Positions 47,421-61,570 of a DNA stretch of 64,000 bases are shown piece after piece (position 1 is the first letter of the stretch; each line of letters starts with the position of its first letter). The notes below the pieces were generated by a model. The model searched no databases and had not been told where the DNA came from. It worked only from the letters and a program-made list of their open reading frames with translations. This DNA comes from Platynereis dumerilii (Eukaryota; Annelida; Polychaeta; Phyllodocida; Nereididae): assembly GCA_026936325.1 (NCBI GenBank), contig JAPTHN010000001.1:164408138-164472137 (forward strand), read 5' to 3'. The translations under genes and the position numbers were made by a program.

Positions 47421-50400
47421 CCTCCTTAATTTATTCGTTCAAGTCCAACCTCTTTGTTTTCCATGGGCCGACATATGACAACGTGGTGCTGAAGAGACTT
47501 CCAACGCTGTTAAAACCATTCCAGCCACTTCAGTCTTGCCTAACTTCCATTTTTATTAATAATCTGAAAAAAGTAAAAGAAAATGTGGAATACACATCCC
47601 AACCAATACAAAACAAGAGCTGGGGGTTCATTTTACAATCTTTATGTCATATTGACTTACTGCAATAACCAATAAGTGTGTGGGCCATCTATACATGCAG
47701 TTATGAAAGTATACCTCAGCATTTCCATGGCTGAGTGTTGTGTTGAGTCTCTCAAGTTACTGACAGTGCCGATGACAGGCCCAGTGCACAAGTCATGATA
47801 TTTGTGTGTGTAGTATGTCAAAGTTGATGGGGACAGCACCCTGTATGTTTTCCATGGCATAAAGCACGCTGCCTGCTACCTGGCCATTCAACTATTGCGA
47901 CATAAGTCAAGCATTTTCAACCTATTGAACATGTGAGAGTGTTTGCTCAGGCAGTTCGAGCAGACTTCACGTCTGGCTTAGGCCAACATCCAAAACCTAT
48001 CTTTCCAAACAGAATAGAGAAAGCACAGCAAAAGCACACAGAAGCACACATCCCTATTAAATAGATTCCCCCTCTCTCATTGTGCTGGGTTTTACTAGCG
48101 ATTCGGTGATAGCAAAGAAGCTAACACCACTTTGAAGAAAACTCTCTTTCAAGGTCTTAACTTTTGCTCTTAACTTTTGCCATCCCAAGCCCCATAAGTC
48201 TTCTCTGTTAGCTCTGCTCATCTCTTTTTTTATGTCCTGTAAATTGAAGGAAAATATTTTCTCAACTGCCAGTTTCCAGAACATGAGGTCATTTTATCCT
48301 ACATTGCCCTGATAAAATACAGCTGGGTTGGATAAATGGGATTTTATGAGAATTTATCAAAATAAATGAATGGTAAAGGCAATGTATTATTGTAATTGAC
48401 CATATGACAAGCATGTTGAAGTATAATGGAGAGAGAGATGTGAGTTGTGGTATAGGCCTATATATCACTTTCATGCATGGGATTCCATTTGAATGTGTTA
48501 TGGAACAAATATTCAAAACAGTTATAGATATTCACTGCTAAACAAATTATAAACACCAATAAGTAAAAACAGGCAATTCTTCTTTTGAATGAGTCAAAAT
48601 CCAGGTTTAGTTCTTGGATTTTCCCATTTCTCCAAGCCAATACAGATCTCTTTGGGTTTGTGCTATTTTCTTATATTATCAAAACACAAGATCCCAGATC
48701 AGCTGATCGTTTCCTACTCTGAAGGCAACAAGAGTGTTTGGGGGTAAAAACCAAAACATTTGCTTGTTCGCATCCCATCATGATGCTAAAAGATGCAGAA
48801 TTGCTGAGCTACCCTCCATTTCAATCACTTATTCAATAAAGTATGCAGATGAAGCTTTAACATCATCAAACACTTGTCAACCTCAACAGGTGTCTAGACC
48901 TATATTCACCAGGTTTATTTATAAGCAGAACGTGGTCATAATACAAATTTGTTATAGTCTAGGCGTTATTATAAGCATAATCAGCTAGCTCGTAGGCATG
49001 CAAAGTGATTCATTGACAGCATCATTACAGAGCCGGGGCTGCATCAATATACAGCTGGTTATAGAGCCCAACCGCAGCCTCCCCAGCCCAATGCTGTGCT
49101 AAACTACTATACCAGATATTACATTTACAAATTGACCAACTTCTATCATGAATTAGATGGATCTATGCATGATTTTGCACTTTTTATTCGCAAATTGTTT
49201 AGCTGGAGAAGCGCTGTAGTTTGGTGAAATCCCGACAGAGGGGGCAAGTGGCTGGGATGGGATGATGCTGGGGAAGCTGAGCGGAGATGGAGCCCACGAT
49301 TTTATTAAAGCACTCTCTACTTTGAGCTTTTTGCTCTACTTTTTTCATTTAATCGTGCAACAGCTTAGCAAATCATACTTACAAAGTTTAACATCATCAT
49401 AATACCATTGCTCTAACTGTCTGACTTGCTGTGAATACTGAAGTCCAGACTAAAACTTAGTATCCTAATTTTTGTCAAGAGAAATGAAAGGCAGTTAGCA
49501 GCCAGAGTTTGCATTCTAGTTATACCACTTTATAAGTTAGCAAGTATTGTTTATTTCTTGTCTTTATGAAAATGCCTGGCATACGACTGAGGATGATAGC
49601 CTCTGTGTGACATTCACCCTTTGCCATATAAGGTCATGGGCATCTTGACCCTGTCTTCACCCTCTCAGGGTATTTGTCAAAGGGGTGTATATATGGAGTA
49701 CTTCAACTCCCCTTTTCAGTTTTTTGTAGAACTTTTGCCAGTTTTTGACGTGGTTTCGTGATACATGGTTGAAAATTATTGAATAAGTCAGATTTGTTAA
49801 TAAATTCGAGTTGCAAAAAATTACTAAGAAGGTATGCCCACGTGGCGTGAGTCATGATTCATGAACTTGTTTTATGACAGATTTCATGAGATTTAACTTA
49901 AAAAACACTTATGAGCTGTAAGCCTTTTTGGAAAATCAACAAGTGTTTACTTTTTGACTTCATGCCTTTATAGATGTTGATGAATAGATAACTCATGTAT
50001 TGCACACATGTATGCTGTCCACCTGTCACAAAGTAAATCCAGATGCATTCTGACTTTGCCATCACTGAATAGACATTCAGAAACCTCACAGAATGTACAT
50101 TATGAAGTACTTATCCACTTTGACATCTTGTCATAGGCTATAATTTAATATTTCACAAGTTTTAAAAACTTATTTCAATAGGCTGCACTGCTTCTATTGC
50201 TCAATAGGCAACATATGTCTGTATTGGATTTTATCGGCTTTCAGTTCTGGCCATTTCTATGGGGCTTTTAACTGTTTCATATTGTTGGATATACCTCCTA
50301 TATTGCTCTGTGTGTTATCATGGCTGATATCAGAAGTGCCCCATTGCCACGAGCTATACCAATTCTCTCTGTAGCCCATTTTGATTTTTGTGCAATTAGT

Positions 50401-51953
50401 TTTGTTATAAAGCCTAATGGCACTGGTTGTTGCCATATAGTATTGGTTAACTGTGTGTCAACGGCTGGGTTGTGCAACCATCAGAGAGAGGGGCGTGGGG
50501 AGTGTACCTCATTTGAGTGGGGGATGGTCACACATGTAATTTTTGCTTAGAACTGTTGTCTGCTGTTTTCTCATGATGAAAGAGTGGGCTATGTCCAGGT
50601 CATTTTTACCATTGTGTCTCAGTTGGTGAAACTGTGATTGTAAAAGAGTGCAAAGAAAAACCACCCCACAAAAGGCTAAAGAATTGACTTTTCAAAATTT
50701 GAGAAGAATTCAGAAAATTTCAACAATGCCCAGAAGCACTGACAGGAATACAATGCTTGAAAAATCAGACAAAAGATCATGTTTAGAACCTTCAGTATTA
50801 TGCATATTTAACAATATAGATGACGTCCAATTATTCTTTTATTCCAATATCATTTCAAAATATAGGTCATATATGATAATCGACATAACCGTTATGTTGT
50901 TCTTAATGAGTTATCCAAGTATAATACAACGTTAGTCAAGTTGTGATTACTGAAACAAACAGAATATATATGTTTAGATACAAAATGGAGATGAGGTACT
51001 GGTGGATCGTTATGATTTATTCATGAGAAATTGTTGCATATAATCAAATGTATATATGTATGTACATTTGAACAGAGTGCTATTCTGAGGAAGAGTAAGA
51101 AACTGAAATCAGTCAAATTCTGTGATATATCTCTGGTTTAGGAAGTAGTTGCACTTTTTTGTAATAGGATGACAACATAACTGGAGAGAAATGCCTCAAC
51201 TATTTCGCGACTTTTCCTTTGCCAAATTGTGATGTCTGATGGCTATGGCTTGCAGCACTTGGATGCTGGCCTATAACGCTGTAGCAAGACGCTGGGCTGA
51301 TGAAGATGTTGGTTGGGGCTGCGGGCAATATGGAAAGATGCTTGACGGTTAGACTGCTTGGGGCTAAAGCCTCAGGTGTCCAGGCATCTGCCTGTCACCA
51401 CCTGTATCCCAGCATCTCAAAACTATTTTTTACGACTTTTGTGTCCAGCATCTTACTCCTTGCTCAACGGTGATATTGTCTTTCAAACAATGCAACTTTT
51501 TCATACACTGAAGCATGGTTTCTGTTTATTTTGGGATAACATTGCCTGATAAGTTTTGTCTACTTTAGTTTAGAGTAATTGTCAGACCACTTGCGTAGAG
51601 TCATTGTGTATATTTTTATCCACTTTCCTACTGTTTATTGCCTTTTCTCTAAAATGACTTCTTTTGTATACAAGCTTGGCTGTACAGATAGTTACTGATG
51701 CTCTGTTTTGCTTCTTTCTGACAACCTTTTATTGCTTATTGTTCACCTCATGGCTTTATCATGAACTCAGTATGTCAAGTGTGTCCGTGGTCTACTCTAT
51801 CTATATGGGGTTGAAAAAACATACCTGCCCTCAGCAGGGGGTGCAAGAAGTTATCTGAGCGTTTACGTTATGAATAAAAAGCACAATTAGGCAAGTTCTG
51901 GTTCTTTTGTGGCGGTTGGGTCCTGTCATTTGCTTCATTTAGCGGTTGTGGTC
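47421..51953. other. AT-rich 5' flank, nothing firm
   Basis: Mostly AT-rich with no convincing ORF. The stretch 49180-49290 is more complex and could be regulatory. No repeat or RNA gene is recognised. Confidence 0.5.
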
Positions 51954-53005
51954 CAGCTACCCTAGCCTGTTCCACTGGCCATAATCTAAGGCCTGTCGTT
52001 AGCCTCTGGTGGCCATTGGCAGCCATGACAGTCCTAAGGTCAAAATACAATGGATTTAAACAATTGCTTGCACATCTTACAATATTGGCAATTCAGATCA
52101 TCCAAAAACACTATATGATAGCAAATAACATCCCTCACCTTGTATCAAAATGTGCAAAGATTTTATTTACGCTAAATTGACAATTTTTTAATGATTATTT
52201 TTTAAAGTGACAATTAGCTATTTTTTCATAACTTTCTTAATATTTGACTGATTCTTACGAAATTTTCAGGGTTTGTCCATTGTACTATGAGTAACATAAT
52301 ACATGTTCCTAAACATAGTTTTCTTAACTTGGGAAAGTTTTTTATCTGTAAAAAATGGGATATGTCATTAAATTCTCATTTAGACCCTTAATGAGGGGTG
52401 ATTAAGCTATCTGATAAGAAGGCAATTAACAAATCTCTTTGAAGTGGAGGGGGCTTCAACCCTTATTTGTCAGACATTTTCCATAACATCTTCATAAAAA
52501 GATGATCCTAAATAAATGCTTGCACATTTTTTAATATAATAGATTTTTATTATTTAAGTGCACCAAATGAAAGTAGACAATATTTCTGACCTGCTGTCAA
52601 AATGTGCAAAGAATCACTGCTGGGGAAGTTGGTGATTTTGAACTTTGAAATTTAATTTTGAAACAGATCATAACTTTGTTAATATTAATCCAATCTTAAT
52701 GATTTTTTCACACAATCTTTGTGATGCAATATCATTACACATGTGATGAGTTTTACATTTCCATCTGTGTTTTTATAAAGGAAAAAGCTGGGTAAAATTC
52801 CAAAAACCAAACTTCTGGTGCTAATTGCTGCTAATGAAGGGTCATTAAGCTGTTATCTGGGAGTCAGATATCAAGATAACCATTAATTTCTTTGAAGTGG
52901 ACATTCACCCTTTTCCTGACCTTCACCTTGGAGAAATTACAAACCAGAGGCTAACGACAGACCCTGTGTATACTAGGGCTGTGGAACAGACTACAGCTAC
53001 CCTGG
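51954..53005. mobile_element. Nonautonomous DNA element with imperfect terminal inverted repeats and a duplicated core
   Basis: The ends are inverted copies: 51954-52010 (CAGCTACCCTAGCCTGTTCC ... CCTGTCGTTAGCCTCTGGT) matches the reverse complement of 52943-53005. Between them two diverged direct copies of about 400 bp lie at about 52070-52480 and 52515-52920. They share GTCAAAATGTGCAAAGA, CATAACTTTGTTAATATT, CATTAAGCT(G)TTATCTG and TCTTTGAAGTGGA. No ORF has a transposase domain. Exact ends and target duplication are not resolved, so the family is not assigned. Confidence 0.6.
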
Positions 53006-54370
53006 AAAGATGTCAAAAATGTGGAATCCTCATTGTTTCAAGTGGTCCAATAATTAGCCAACCTGACCACAGGCCACCAGGGAGTTCTCAACAAGGCACG
53101 GGACCAGGGAAGCTGAAAAAGTTGAACTAACTCTTGAGGGTGTCCTTTAATAAAGCATTCCATTCAATGAGGCTTATTATGTGCATTTCGACCAGGGTAC
53201 AGCTACTGAGGTGAACTCTGTTACTCACTCCCTTCAGCTGCATGAAGTCAGTTGAAGTTTGGCCCAGCCTCCCCTACTTTGAAGTAAGCTGGAGAATAAT
53301 TCGGCCTAACTAGAACTGAAATTAAACTCTCGTGGGCTTTGATCGCAAGTTTTGCATCGAACAATGTGCTTGGATGCGTTTTTAGCAGCCACTTTGCTCT
53401 GGTCGGGCCTGAAATTGAGCCTTCCATTGAAAATGCTGCATAGCTGCAACTGCCAGGCCGTAGTCATGGTGAGGCAACAGAGTTGCCATCTGCCGGAGAG
53501 CAGCTGAACTAAATAGAACACTGCAAAATAGAACTTTTTACTGAAATTCCATTTTAAATTGTGTTTAAACCATGAATTCAAATCTGTATGGGTCAATTTT
53601 CAGTGAATGTTTTGCTCTTGAAATATGTGTCATGGCCAATGCTTAATTTTGGAGCAGCACATGATAGCTTTGGTTTAAAATCAATCTAAATTGATATAGG
53701 CCTATGTCTGTCACAGAAATAAGCAACACGATTCAGAGCTTATGCTTTAAATTTCCAGATATATCTTGTTATCAATCTGCCAAATGTTACAGCACAACAC
53801 ACATCCATTTATGTACACCTCAAATGGGAAGACATACTGATATTATGTACGTTTACATTAAAATGTTTCTTTAAAGTCACTGCAAGAGAAAAACAACTGA
53901 TAAGATATGAAAAACAAAACACATGGTATACCATATGTGTGCGATAAGATTCTTGACACACTTTAGTTCTTTGTGGATACACTGTATGTACATTGCATGT
54001 TATCAAAATCAAAGTCTTTTTGTTGCTGAAAAAGGCTACTTCCTGGCACATGGCAGAGATTTGGGAAGAGATAGATTTATCAATTGCCATTTGTTGTTCT
54101 GGGAATGATGGTCAAAAGAAAAAGATTGGGTTTCTGTGAACTGGACAAAAGTAGAGATAAATGAGCGGTGTGTTTCCTGTGGGGAGATAGGTGGCCAGCT
54201 GTTTGGGGTGCTACAGCCAAGGGGGTGAGGGAGGACAGGGGCAGAGACAATGGTGGAGTGTCCAGGGGTGTCTTGACATACGTGAGGGCAAAAGTTGTGT
54301 TTTTTGCCCTCAAAAAGAACCCTGCCCCATGCTGCGATGACCAAGGATGGATTTCATGGTCTGCAAACGG
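53006..54370. other. Intergenic DNA, nothing recognised
   Basis: The minus ORF of 190 codons (54080-54652) spans the motif pair at 54374 and the poly-C tract, and has no domain. I do not call it a gene. Confidence 0.5.
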
Positions 54371-54373
54371 TAT

Positions 54374-54411
54374 CATCCGAAATGACAGTGCACTGTATGC
54401 AACCATCCGCA
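54374..54411 (+). promoter_or_regulatory. Paired CATCCGCA element 4
   Basis: CATCCGAA at 54374-54381 and exact CATCCGCA at 54404-54411, on the same strand and 30 bp apart. The second reads ACCATCCGCAGTGAAAC. This is the only pair on the 5' side of the POU gene. Confidence 0.55.
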
Positions 54412-54550
54412 GTGAAACATGAATACATTTCTTATGACATTTTGAATTAATCACCAGCTTTACTAGAACCAGTTTTTGACATTTGTAGATAGGAATGCAC
54501 TTATTGAAAGAGATAAATTTGCTATATATAGGCCTATCAATCGCTTTTAT

Positions 54551-54563
54551 CCCCCCCCCCCCC
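54551..54563. repeat. Poly-C tract
   Basis: Thirteen consecutive C. Such tracts are often length-variable and prone to sequencing error. Confidence 0.9.
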
Positions 54564-56189
54564 GCCCCATGGGTCCACCAAGCTGCAGCTGGACGCTGGC
54601 CCAGTGTTATTGTGGACTGCTCAATCCACGAAACTGACTCCTGAGCGGTCATTTTAGGACTCCGTCATTGTTTCCCCATTGTCCTTTTCAACTCTTGAGT
54701 AACCCAATCCCTTCCTGGGATGACCTGAGCAAGAAAAGGTGTGAAAATGAGCAATTGCTGGTCAAGCCAAAGTGCTGCCCCCTGGCGTGAATCCCATGCC
54801 TAGAACACGAAGCAACAAACAATCGGACAATGGCAACAATCATTCAACAATCGCCCAACAATAGTTCAACAATGGCTATGGCTATCGTTGGTCACTTACG
54901 ACAATTGAACACAATGCAAGCTAACCCATTGGCATAAGTCCATTGTCCCTATACGACTCAACAGTAGGAATAATGAAAACAAATCGCATGAATGGACTGC
55001 AAGGCCACGCGGTCATGGTGTTGCTGATGCAGACCATCCATTTGCCCTGTCCATGTGCTGTTTGGGATACATTGCTTCCAAATGTTCATTTGTCTTAGTT
55101 CCAATAGAAGAAATGATAGACACCTGGTTCTCTCCGATTGTAAAGGATCTGTCTTCAATATATCAAATATATTACCAAAGACATGATGTACGTGATGTTT
55201 CATGGTAGCTTTGGAATATTTCTAGCATTGGTGACGTTTTGAGTATTGAAGCTATTTTTGGTTTCATTTGTTACAAGCTTGAATCTCTTTATTTCCGCTG
55301 TTCGGTTACCTTATATTTAACGAAATGATGAGATAACATGTATATGCAAATTCCTCGACAAATTCCCCCTTCATTCATTTTGGATAAAGACGTCTCAATT
55401 TGAGTTAATATCAATTAAAGGAATCAAAGACATACAACTCCCAAAACAATTAATAAAAACATACAAATTGCTTTTTTATTCTCAACATATATCAAAGATG
55501 TTTTTTCTGGATGTTTTCTTTTCTTTGTTTTTGAAATCTGTAAAATCCAGTGCAGCACAGGGGATACAATTACGTAACGGTATAGTACTTTCCAAACAAA
55601 CCTGCATAGGCCAATTACTTGATGGGAGAGATTCCTATCAGGAAGTTTCCTGGGAAAAGAGAAAGTTATTTCTGGGCATTCTTTCAAGTGGGCATCTAAT
55701 TTGCATACATAATCACCCCCGCAGAATCTTGGGGTAGTGTTTTTAATTTTCGCCTGTAACCCTTACCCCGCCCTGATCTGTGCATTTTTATTTGATAACA
55801 AGGTAGACTTGCAACATTACGTAACATTGCCCAACCCCATGCAAGGGCCTGCGGGGAAAGTTAGATGGGAAAGTGATTGGGAGGTCAGTTGTCAATCAGG
55901 TGATGCAATTGCAATTACTGGGGCGGCCGGGGAATCAATGTTATCAGGAAAAGACAATCTTGCTCAGATGTCAACATGCTTGGCCACTTTACTTGTTGCA
56001 TGGTGAAAGTGTCTTGGGGTTCATTAGCCAACTGGAACTAATCCCAAATCTAATCCTATAACTAATCTTATCTCTGATCTTATATACCGAAAGCCATATG
56101 TCGAAAATGTTTGATAAGATTCAAAACCAACATTTTTGAAGTGCAACAATTCAAGCTTATACCTTGGATGAATAAGCTTATTCTTCCAA
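54564..56189. other. Intergenic DNA, nothing firm
   Basis: An octamer at 55344-55351 and an inverted octamer at 55699-55706 lie about 350 bp apart. The stretch 55560-55990 is more complex than its neighbours and could be regulatory. No gene domain is recognised. Confidence 0.45.
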
Positions 56190-56470
56190 GCTTATACCAA
56201 AATCAAACCAATCCAAATTTATTTTTTATATTTCTTATATATCTTAATATTTCTTGTATCTTATATTTCTTGCATCTTAATATTTCTCGTCTCTTAATTT
56301 CTTATATATCTTAATATTTCTTATATCTTCACAAATCGTATAGGTATCTTCATAAATCGTATATCTTTATATATCTTATAACTTGATATTTCTTATATGA
56401 TATATCTTATATCTTGGTATTTCTTATATCTTAATATTTCCTATATCCAAATATTATATTTTGATTTTTC
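56190..56470. repeat. AT-rich TATATCTTAATATTTCT minisatellite
   Basis: Variants of TTATATCTTAATATTTC recur more than ten times with an irregular period of about 15-22 bp. It begins after a cluster of short CCAATCCAAATT and AAGCTTATACC repeats at about 56110-56220. Confidence 0.85.
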
Positions 56471-57500
56471 CATTTAAGATTTCACAATTAGGAAAGTCCA
56501 GAGACTCTATCAAAGTTTGCAGGATGACAATCTAATAAAACCATGTGTAATACGTCCACTCCTCTGTAAAATCTTGTGATCAAAGTTCATAAGCAATTGA
56601 AAACACATAGCCTCACGTCTGCAGATGTTTTCTATTACATTAACAGAATATCTCAAAGACCTTTATATGTTTCTTTGCAAGGGTATAAAACAGCTATACA
56701 AAACGAATCGGCTTGCTTTGGCCTGCACAAATAGGCTGCTAAGAAAAACTTTGAATGGGACTGTGTGCAAACACGAATATTATGTTACAGGCGCTTCCAC
56801 TGATGGGGAGACTTTCCTTGATGTCAAACATACGTTCTTTGAAGGGGCCTCTTCTCAAATATGCCTTATAGCTCATAGTTCCAAGTTAGGTTCTTCTCTT
56901 AACTTCTTCAGTATAAGAAACATCCACTGTAAAACATTTGCTGTTATGTGTCTGGCCAAGATGCTGTAAAATGCCCAGAAGTAACGTATTCAAATTTAGA
57001 CCCATCTGGTTCGAAGACATGACAAAATAGGATTTATAGGTCTTTTGATTGTTTAATTGATTGATTGATTGGCTTTATTCAATAAATGTCTAAATAGCCC
57101 AACAAGGTGCTGATGAGACGTAAAGAACATATTCAATAGATGTTAAGAGGGTACATGTATGTTGACCTCAGTATTCATATATGTACACGGTGACAAGAAA
57201 TATTCTGTCAAAATAATGTGTTCATGAGGATAGCACATACATTTTTCCAACTTATTTCAACTGTGGTCCTTATGGAATCCAGTGTGATCTTTAAGAACTG
57301 CTAGAACAACACAAAAGTTCACTATTGCTCATATGGAATACAAAAAACAAATTTAGATTTATTCATATTGCTGGGCAGAAGAGAGCTTTAATAGAAAAAG
57401 TTTATTACTTCATACAATTATATTCCACAATCTCTGTATATTTTCAAGAATGGGGTGTATAAATGACAGCATCGTTTGAGGGTGTTGGCAATTTCAGCTT
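56471..57500. other. AT-rich intergenic DNA, nothing recognised
   Basis: The plus ORF at 56625-56969 (114 codons) is the longest nearby and shows no domain. A (TTGA)n run lies at about 57050-57070. Confidence 0.5.
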
Positions 57501-59560
57501 CAAAAGGAGATGATACAGGACTGTCAGCCTCCGACAATTGCTGCAGACAAACATTGTAGGAGATTTGCAAGCCACAAAAGCTGGTCCAGCCTGTGTCCAG
57601 TTACTAATCAGCTATTGTATGTCTTGGATAAGACAGATCAACAGACAGAAAGGCTTTCATCAAGTGAGAAGGCCTTCATTATCCCCTCGCCCTGAACTGT
57701 CACCAAATCTGTCAACTGGCCTGAATCAAATGTCGTCCCTCATTTGAAGAGGATTTTTCCCTTTTAGGGAGTATTGTAGTTTTGTAGAAGAAGGTACCAT
57801 CCAAAAATAAAACATGATTGGCATTAACTGTCCTCTGCACATTTCAAGAACTCAAGCACTTCCAATTTTGGTTTGCTGGTAGCCTTCTTGAGAGTTGTAC
57901 CATGTAGGTACATACAACAATTTACAAGTTTGCATGCAGTTAAAGGTGGAAAGTACTTTCTGTGTACTTTCTGTTTGTCATTGTTATAAGATCGTGCAAA
58001 ATATAAGTTTATTTGCATCAATATAAATAACAAATCTATCAATCATTTAATTTGTCAATCCATCCAGCTAGTTAGCTATCTATCTGACTATATCTGGTAG
58101 CAGTGGTGCAGCCCTCCATAACAAGTTCATGAGAACTTTTACTAATTTGTCAATTGCCAATGGCTAATGAGCAATTGAACTTACAGGTAAACCACATACA
58201 TCAGTGGGGTACATTTTGAAATTCATACTTTATACTTCAAATGGGAAAAGGAGATTTTGACTGACCCCCGTTTATACAACGGTATACATTAGATCAAAAA
58301 TGTGGAGACTGGGGATATAACATCCCAATGGACATGGAGGAATCAGAGGTCATATTGAGCAAAGCAGCAGCAGATCAGAGTGGCCAGTGGTCAGTCAGAG
58401 GCAGAAGAGGAGAATCAGGGGCAAGCCAGATGCAAGGGTCAGGGTGAATGGCGACCCTTGACCAGAATGACCAATGACCACAGGAATTATCCTTGATTTC
58501 TCTCTTATCCTCGGACATTAAATGGATTGAAAACTGTTGAGGTGGACCCTGGAAATCCCACAGAAATCCAATTGACCATTAGGCCCACAGAATCAAATGA
58601 GAATGGCCCAGCAGCCAAACAAATCAAGGCCTAGAAAGCCATAATTCCAGGACAATTATTCCATCAGCACCTCTCCATACAATTTATCCAAGCCTGCTAA
58701 TTGATAATATAAATAGGGTGATCTGAAATGAAAAGCAAGGGTGTTGTGTTCCATACCCTTGTGCAAATTTACAATGACCCCAAATGAAATCACTGATTGA
58801 CCATCAACAATGTGCTCTACAATCACCCAATTGAAAGTTAAATTAATGCACTTGATCAACCGTTATCTCCTGTTACCTTATACAAATATAATAATTGTAT
58901 TTCTATAACCACCATTCAACATTTCTGTATACAATTTGCTATATAGCTTGTGAAGTGATTGTGCAAGCATTCTGTTGAATATTCATTATAGGAATATATT
59001 ATAAGGAAAATAAGAAAGGTTCACCTCAAATGTGTAAAGACCTAATTATGCTTCCAGTTTTTAGAGTTTGGGAATTTTCAGGATGCCGTAGAATTAAAAA
59101 TGATATTTTTATCAACACGGAAAAGTCAAGGGTCATTTAAAAATATAGATTCAAAGACGAAGTGCTGCATTTTGTACTCTCAAATTGCAAATTGTATCTC
59201 ACAGTGCTCATACAGGCTCTTTTTCATTTCCGAGACTTTTTAGGGGCCTTGATTCTTTTATTACATCCAATTATGGTTTTAGTATATGGGTCCTGTGATG
59301 TCCCTTGGAGGCTTCACAGAACAATTTGTGGTTGAGGCAATTGAAGCACAGTTTTCTGCTTCTGTTACTCTGTAATTAATGTTTTTAGTACAATACTAAT
59401 TGATGGTTTATGTGACTTTGAGCTCTTTTAATTGATAGTATATGTTATTTAGACACATTACACTGAGTGATAACTGCTGGTTTCTTTGTAATTAGAGCAA
59501 ACGTTCAGAGTCAACATTTGAAGGAATTTTTGTCCTTTTTTTGTCAAGCGGAAATGGGTC
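57500..59560. other. Intergenic DNA, nothing firm
   Basis: An inverted octamer lies at 58011-58018. Some complexity is seen at 58320-58640 but there is no coding domain and no repeat. Confidence 0.45.
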
Positions 59561-61570
59561 TTTTAGCCGCAGACTGATTGGAGAGATAGGTCATCGCCAT
59601 ATGCCAGGAACTGCCACAGGTATCTCGTGTCTTTGATACATTCAAAAAGTCATTCTACGTAAGCTGTCTTTATCTGAGCCCATCTGAGCACACAGACCAT
59701 GGACACAGACCATGGACACAGACCAATTAAGAACTTGACACAATCGCAGGTCCAATGGTGGTGGGTTTCAAAGGCTCTTTTCTCATTGTGCCTCATTATA
59801 CTTCAGTGTCATTTTACTGGCTGTGCTAAAAGTGCATGTTTGGGGCAGCGATTTGTTCAGGAATGCAAAACGATTTCGCCCCCAGCTACACCAGCAATTA
59901 GAAACCAGCTTTGGGATGAAATCGAGTCAGAACTTGAGTGAGGAACCAGCCAATCCTGTTAGAAACTGAGCCCCCAAAGTCTGTACCTGAGCTGATCCGC
60001 TTTGATCCTAAACTTTTGATCTGCAACAGGATGCTGCCCCGGCGCATGCGCACTGTATTCCACCTCTTTTTTCCCACTTTTCGACCTCAACCGTGAAACC
60101 GTTAAAATTGATTTATCGAGTGAACTAAAACGAATTCTCCCTAGCTCTCTTTGAAAATGATTCAACTTGCAACGATCCCAAATGACACGGGGTATCAATG
60201 CTCTTTGTTCAATTATCAGCTTTTAATGTTTCAACTCGATGTCTTGTGCCACTGGCTTTGAAGCTTATGGCATTAAAAATCCCACAAATCCCTAAAAAAT
60301 CAAAAGACTTAGACTGAATATAATGCATTGGTTTCCCAGTGCATGAATTATTTGAACTCTTTCCAGACTCATTTTAAATGCAGCATGTTTGTGGTTAAGG
60401 AATTTTCAAATTAATGAAGCAACATTTAATCTTATAAATTTGGATAAGATTTACAAATACATTGTCCAAAGCTTTGTCAGTATGCAGACTCATCACTCTT
60501 GATGATTTTTGCTTTGGTCAATTTAACCTTGAAGTAACTAGCACTATACTTCAAGATTGAACTTCAATGCCACATATATGATACATGGCATGTTCTTCCT
60601 TATCCAAATATATAAATAGTGCTTATCAAATGCGATGTCTTGTCGTAATGAAGAGGCCAAATTCAAATTGCTAACTTCAACACCAGTTTATGTAATTTTA
60701 AAGAAAGTCAAGGAGAGGGCAGGGGGGAAGTTGGATGTCATATTCCCAGGTGAGGTCATCCTGGGACCTCGTTAGCCTGTGCTTGGGGCCAGGAGGCATG
60801 CCATACTTCACATCCCAGCTTGACATATACATAAATATGCATGTTAAGAGGGTGTATAGGGGTGCTTCCCAGGCCTCAGGGTTCTTCCTGCTCACAAGTG
60901 TGATTCTGTTGGGGTAATCCTGCCATCAGGATGGGGCACACACCCCGAGATTTGTAGAGCCAAGCAAGGGCCTAAGGATAGCTTGGATTCACTGTGGACG
61001 CTTCCTTGTAAATCGTACAGCAATGCTTACGCTGATTGCAGATGGACCATTCAGAATTTATGAAAAGAAACACTTGAAATTGATTTTTCAGAATATATTG
61101 ACTCTTTACACGATATTGTGCATGAAAAATAGCTGTTTAATGTTTATGTCACCAAGAAGGTAACTGGTACAATGTACGCTTGCACAGGGCTCCGTTGTTT
61201 TTATGGCATAAACCAGCCAATAGAGCAAGAGCTATTATAACTGCATAAACCGACTAACATCATAAAGAAATCGGAGATAGATGAAAATGAAACTAGTGTC
61301 TAAAGTCCATTGCCAAAGTTAATTTTTAAATTTACAAAATATACTTCGAAAGTATGTATAGCACAAATTACAGCCAATTTATCCATTGAGGCTAAGAAAA
61401 GACCCAGGATTAGGGCGGAAAGGGACCCAGGGCGACCCCTACAGTCTTTGGGCCAATGCACTTCCGTTAGGCCCTTGCCTGGCCCTGTGCCTGTGTATTT
61501 TGGCATAATCGTTTGCTCATCCATGGGCCCTTGCAGAATAATCAAACGTCTGTCAATATGTGGCTAATTC
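59560..61570. promoter_or_regulatory. Candidate noncoding regulatory island I
   Basis: More complex blocks at 59560-59640, 59840-60140 and 61380-61570 alternate with AT-rich DNA. A short GACCATGGACACA repeat (2.5 copies) lies at 59695-59725. ORFs have no domain. Regulatory status is inferred. Confidence 0.25.

Noticed and set aside
54080-54652. 190-codon open frame on the minus strand
   Set aside because: Runs across the poly-C tract and the CATCCGCA pair, shows no domain, and overlaps other open frames.
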